Positions 63,045 through 64,000 of a DNA stretch of 64,000 nucleotides are shown in pieces. The position numbers were made by a program, and so were the translations under genes. This DNA comes from Flavobacterium sp. IB48 (GTDB lineage Bacteria > Bacteroidota > Bacteroidia > Flavobacteriales > Flavobacteriaceae): assembly GCF_016405855.1 (NCBI RefSeq), contig NZ_JAEFCA010000002.1:805135-869134 (forward strand). Reading direction: 5' to 3'. Position 1 is the stretch's first letter; each line of letters starts with the position of its first letter. The notes under the pieces were generated by a model. That model was given only the letters and a program-made list of their open reading frames with translations. It searched no databases and was not told the origin of the DNA.

Positions 63045-63713
63045 ATGGGATACTATCACACAATTAAAATGCTTTTAGATTTTCTAAGTACAATTTCATG
63101 GCCAATTGTGGCTCTTGTTGTTTTCCTCTCATTAAAGACACCAATTAAAAACTTCATAAATAACATTAAAAAGTTTACTTATGGAGGTACAGGCATAGAA
63201 ACAAATTTGGCTAATAAACAAATTGAAGAGGATTCTTTATCTGAAATATTAGGAAATAATCCAGATGCGACAAATCTAGATAGAATTTTAGCTAAATTTT
63301 CTGATAGCACTTTAAAGTCACTTGATAAAATTATAGAAAATGAAACTCAAATTAGTACAATCGATAATCCGCAAAATAAATATGATAGAATTTATAAATA
63401 CGCCAAAATTCTAATCCTTGTAAAAAATATTGAAAAAATTCATGCTTTAATTTTCGGAAGCCAAATTAGGCTATTACAAAGATTAAATTACTCTTATTCC
63501 GAAAGCAAAAGTGATTTAAAACAATACTACGATGATGCAGTAAAAAAGAATTCGGAGGGTTACAACGATTACTCTTATGAAAATTATTTAAACTTTCTAG
63601 TTATAAATGACTTAGTAAAAATTGATAATGAAACAGTTAGTATAACTGACTATGGAAAAGACTTCCTAAGATATATTGTAGAAGCTAACTTAACAGTTGA
63701 AAAATTTAATTAA
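63045..63713 (+). CDS. membrane-anchored protein of unknown function
   Basis: 222 residues. One hydrophobic helix at about 10-30 (LLDFLSTISWPIVALVVFLS) is followed by a basic stretch and a helical cytoplasmic region with TYGGTGIETN. The C-terminal 60 residues (YLNFLVINDLVKIDNETVSI, TDYGKDFLRYI) look like a winged-helix-type domain. I recognise no family. Its AT content is high. The GC-rich paired repeat follows immediately. Confidence 0.6.
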   Translation: MGYYHTIKMLLDFLSTISWPIVALVVFLSLKTPIKNFINNIKKFTYGGTGIETNLANKQIEEDSLSEILGNNPDATNLDRILAKFSDSTLKSLDKIIENETQISTIDNPQNKYDRIYKYAKILILVKNIEKIHALIFGSQIRLLQRLNYSYSESKSDLKQYYDDAVKKNSEGYNDYSYENYLNFLVINDLVKIDNETVSITDYGKDFLRYIVEANLTVEKFN

Positions 63714-63748
63714 AGCTATTTACGTTAATAATGAGCGAGTGTCTCCCC

Positions 63749-63826
63749 CGCTAGCGCGAGCGTCCCGCTCGTGAACGCAATCTAACTCAAAACTAAAAGA
63801 GCACGAGCCAGACGCTCGCGCTAGCG
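63749..63826. repeat. GC-rich paired inverted repeat (REPIN-like)
   Basis: The left arm at 63749-63773 and the right arm at 63802-63826 are 25 bases each and match as inverted copies at 23 of 25 positions; both carry CGCTAGCGCGAGCGTC-type sequence. A 28-base AT-rich spacer separates them. The GC content is far above the surroundings. Paired REP sequences of this shape are moved in trans by RAYT transposases; no transposase is in this window. Confidence 0.7.
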
Positions 63827-63842
63827 ACAATAAACCAAATTA

Positions 63843-63876
63843 AAAAGCCTAATAAAAACAATTTTATTAGGCTTTT
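63843..63876. terminator. bidirectional rho-independent terminator
   Basis: AAAAGCCTAATAAAA pairs with TTTTATTAGGCTTTT across a four-base centre. It ends the minus-strand gene at 63903. Confidence 0.85.
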
Positions 63877-63902
63877 CTATATTCCAAAAAGAACAAAAAA
63901 AC

Positions 63903-64000
63903 TTATTTATCCTTCAATATTTTTTCTAAATACTCCACTTTATCTTTTTCAGCTTGAACCAAACGTTCGTAAAGCTTTTTATTTTCTTCGTAAGCTTCAA
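63903..64000 (-). CDS. C-terminus of a coiled-coil protein, possibly an HTH regulator, 5' part outside window
   Basis: The last 31 codons and a TAA stop are visible on the minus strand. They encode a charged helix (YEENKKLYERLVQAEKDKV then EYLEKILKDK) with regular leucine-type spacing. In this phylum such tails are common in small helix-turn-helix regulators with a C-terminal coiled coil, but the DNA-binding part lies beyond the window, so the identity is a guess. Confidence 0.6.
   Translation of the reverse strand, partial: EAYEENKKLYERLVQAEKDKVEYLEKILKDK

Noticed and set aside
63749..63826. Possible tRNA or structured RNA in the GC-rich block
   Set aside because: It forms two inverted arms without a cloverleaf or anticodon loop, so it reads better as a paired repeat.
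1..64000. CRISPR array, prophage, insertion sequence or rRNA/tRNA genes
   Set aside because: No evenly spaced direct repeats, phage structural genes, transposase genes or RNA gene signatures are seen.

Overview
The window looks like a chromosomal segment of a Flavobacterium-like member of the Bacteroidota. It is AT-rich. Most genes lack obvious Shine-Dalgarno sequences, and many are preceded by the Bacteroidota -7 motif TAnnTTTG. It encodes SusC/SusD transporters, many Sec-exported or lipoprotein precursors, and KdsA for lipopolysaccharide. I see no rRNA, tRNA, CRISPR array, prophage or insertion sequence with a transposase.

Layout. 1-5 kb: end of a DUF1599 gene, a DoxX-type membrane protein, small exported proteins, a TlpA-type thioredoxin and tpiA. 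5-8.6 kb: an overlapping minus-strand pair of unknown exported proteins. 8.7-16.5 kb, plus strand: prmA-clpS, a sterol-desaturase-like hydroxylase, a YhhN-type lysoplasmalogenase, kdsA with an exported neighbour, a YiiX-type cysteine hydrolase and a Coq4-like protein. 16.5-18.5 kb: an M28 aminopeptidase and a small exported partner. 18.6-33.4 kb: a polysaccharide utilisation locus (PUL) on the minus strand. 33.5-40.1 kb: ackA, pta, corA and dnaK. 40.5-53.6 kb, mostly plus strand: a possible glycosyltransferase, two TlpA-type proteins, a Na+/H+ antiporter, a thioesterase, hydrolases, rhodanese and an unusual double ABC ATPase. 53.6-64 kb: rluD and a PASTA protein, ddl, a DUF421 protein with a zinc-ribbon-like tail, coaD, a PhnA-type protein, a DbpA-like helicase, an M14 carboxypeptidase and the end of a coiled-coil protein.

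The PUL is the main functional unit. A membrane-spanning regulator (beta-propeller, Y_Y_Y, LuxR helix-turn-helix) precedes susC, susD, a GH144-type glucanase, an esterase-like hydrolase, a GH3 beta-glucosidase, a glycerophosphodiesterase and a GH43 enzyme with discoidin and fibronectin III domains. GH144 plus GH3 suggests beta-1,2-glucan. The exported glycerophosphodiesterase raises the idea that the target is a phosphoglycerol-decorated glucan, such as the osmoregulated periplasmic glucans of other bacteria. That is inference.

Between genes lie several families of palindromic repeats, including a GC-rich paired element near 63.75 kb that resembles a REPIN. Other notable regulatory sequences are a shared dyad in front of the YiiX-like and Coq4-like genes, repeated heptamers upstream of susC, and a cluster of TGACA motifs plus a sigma-54-like site upstream of dnaK.
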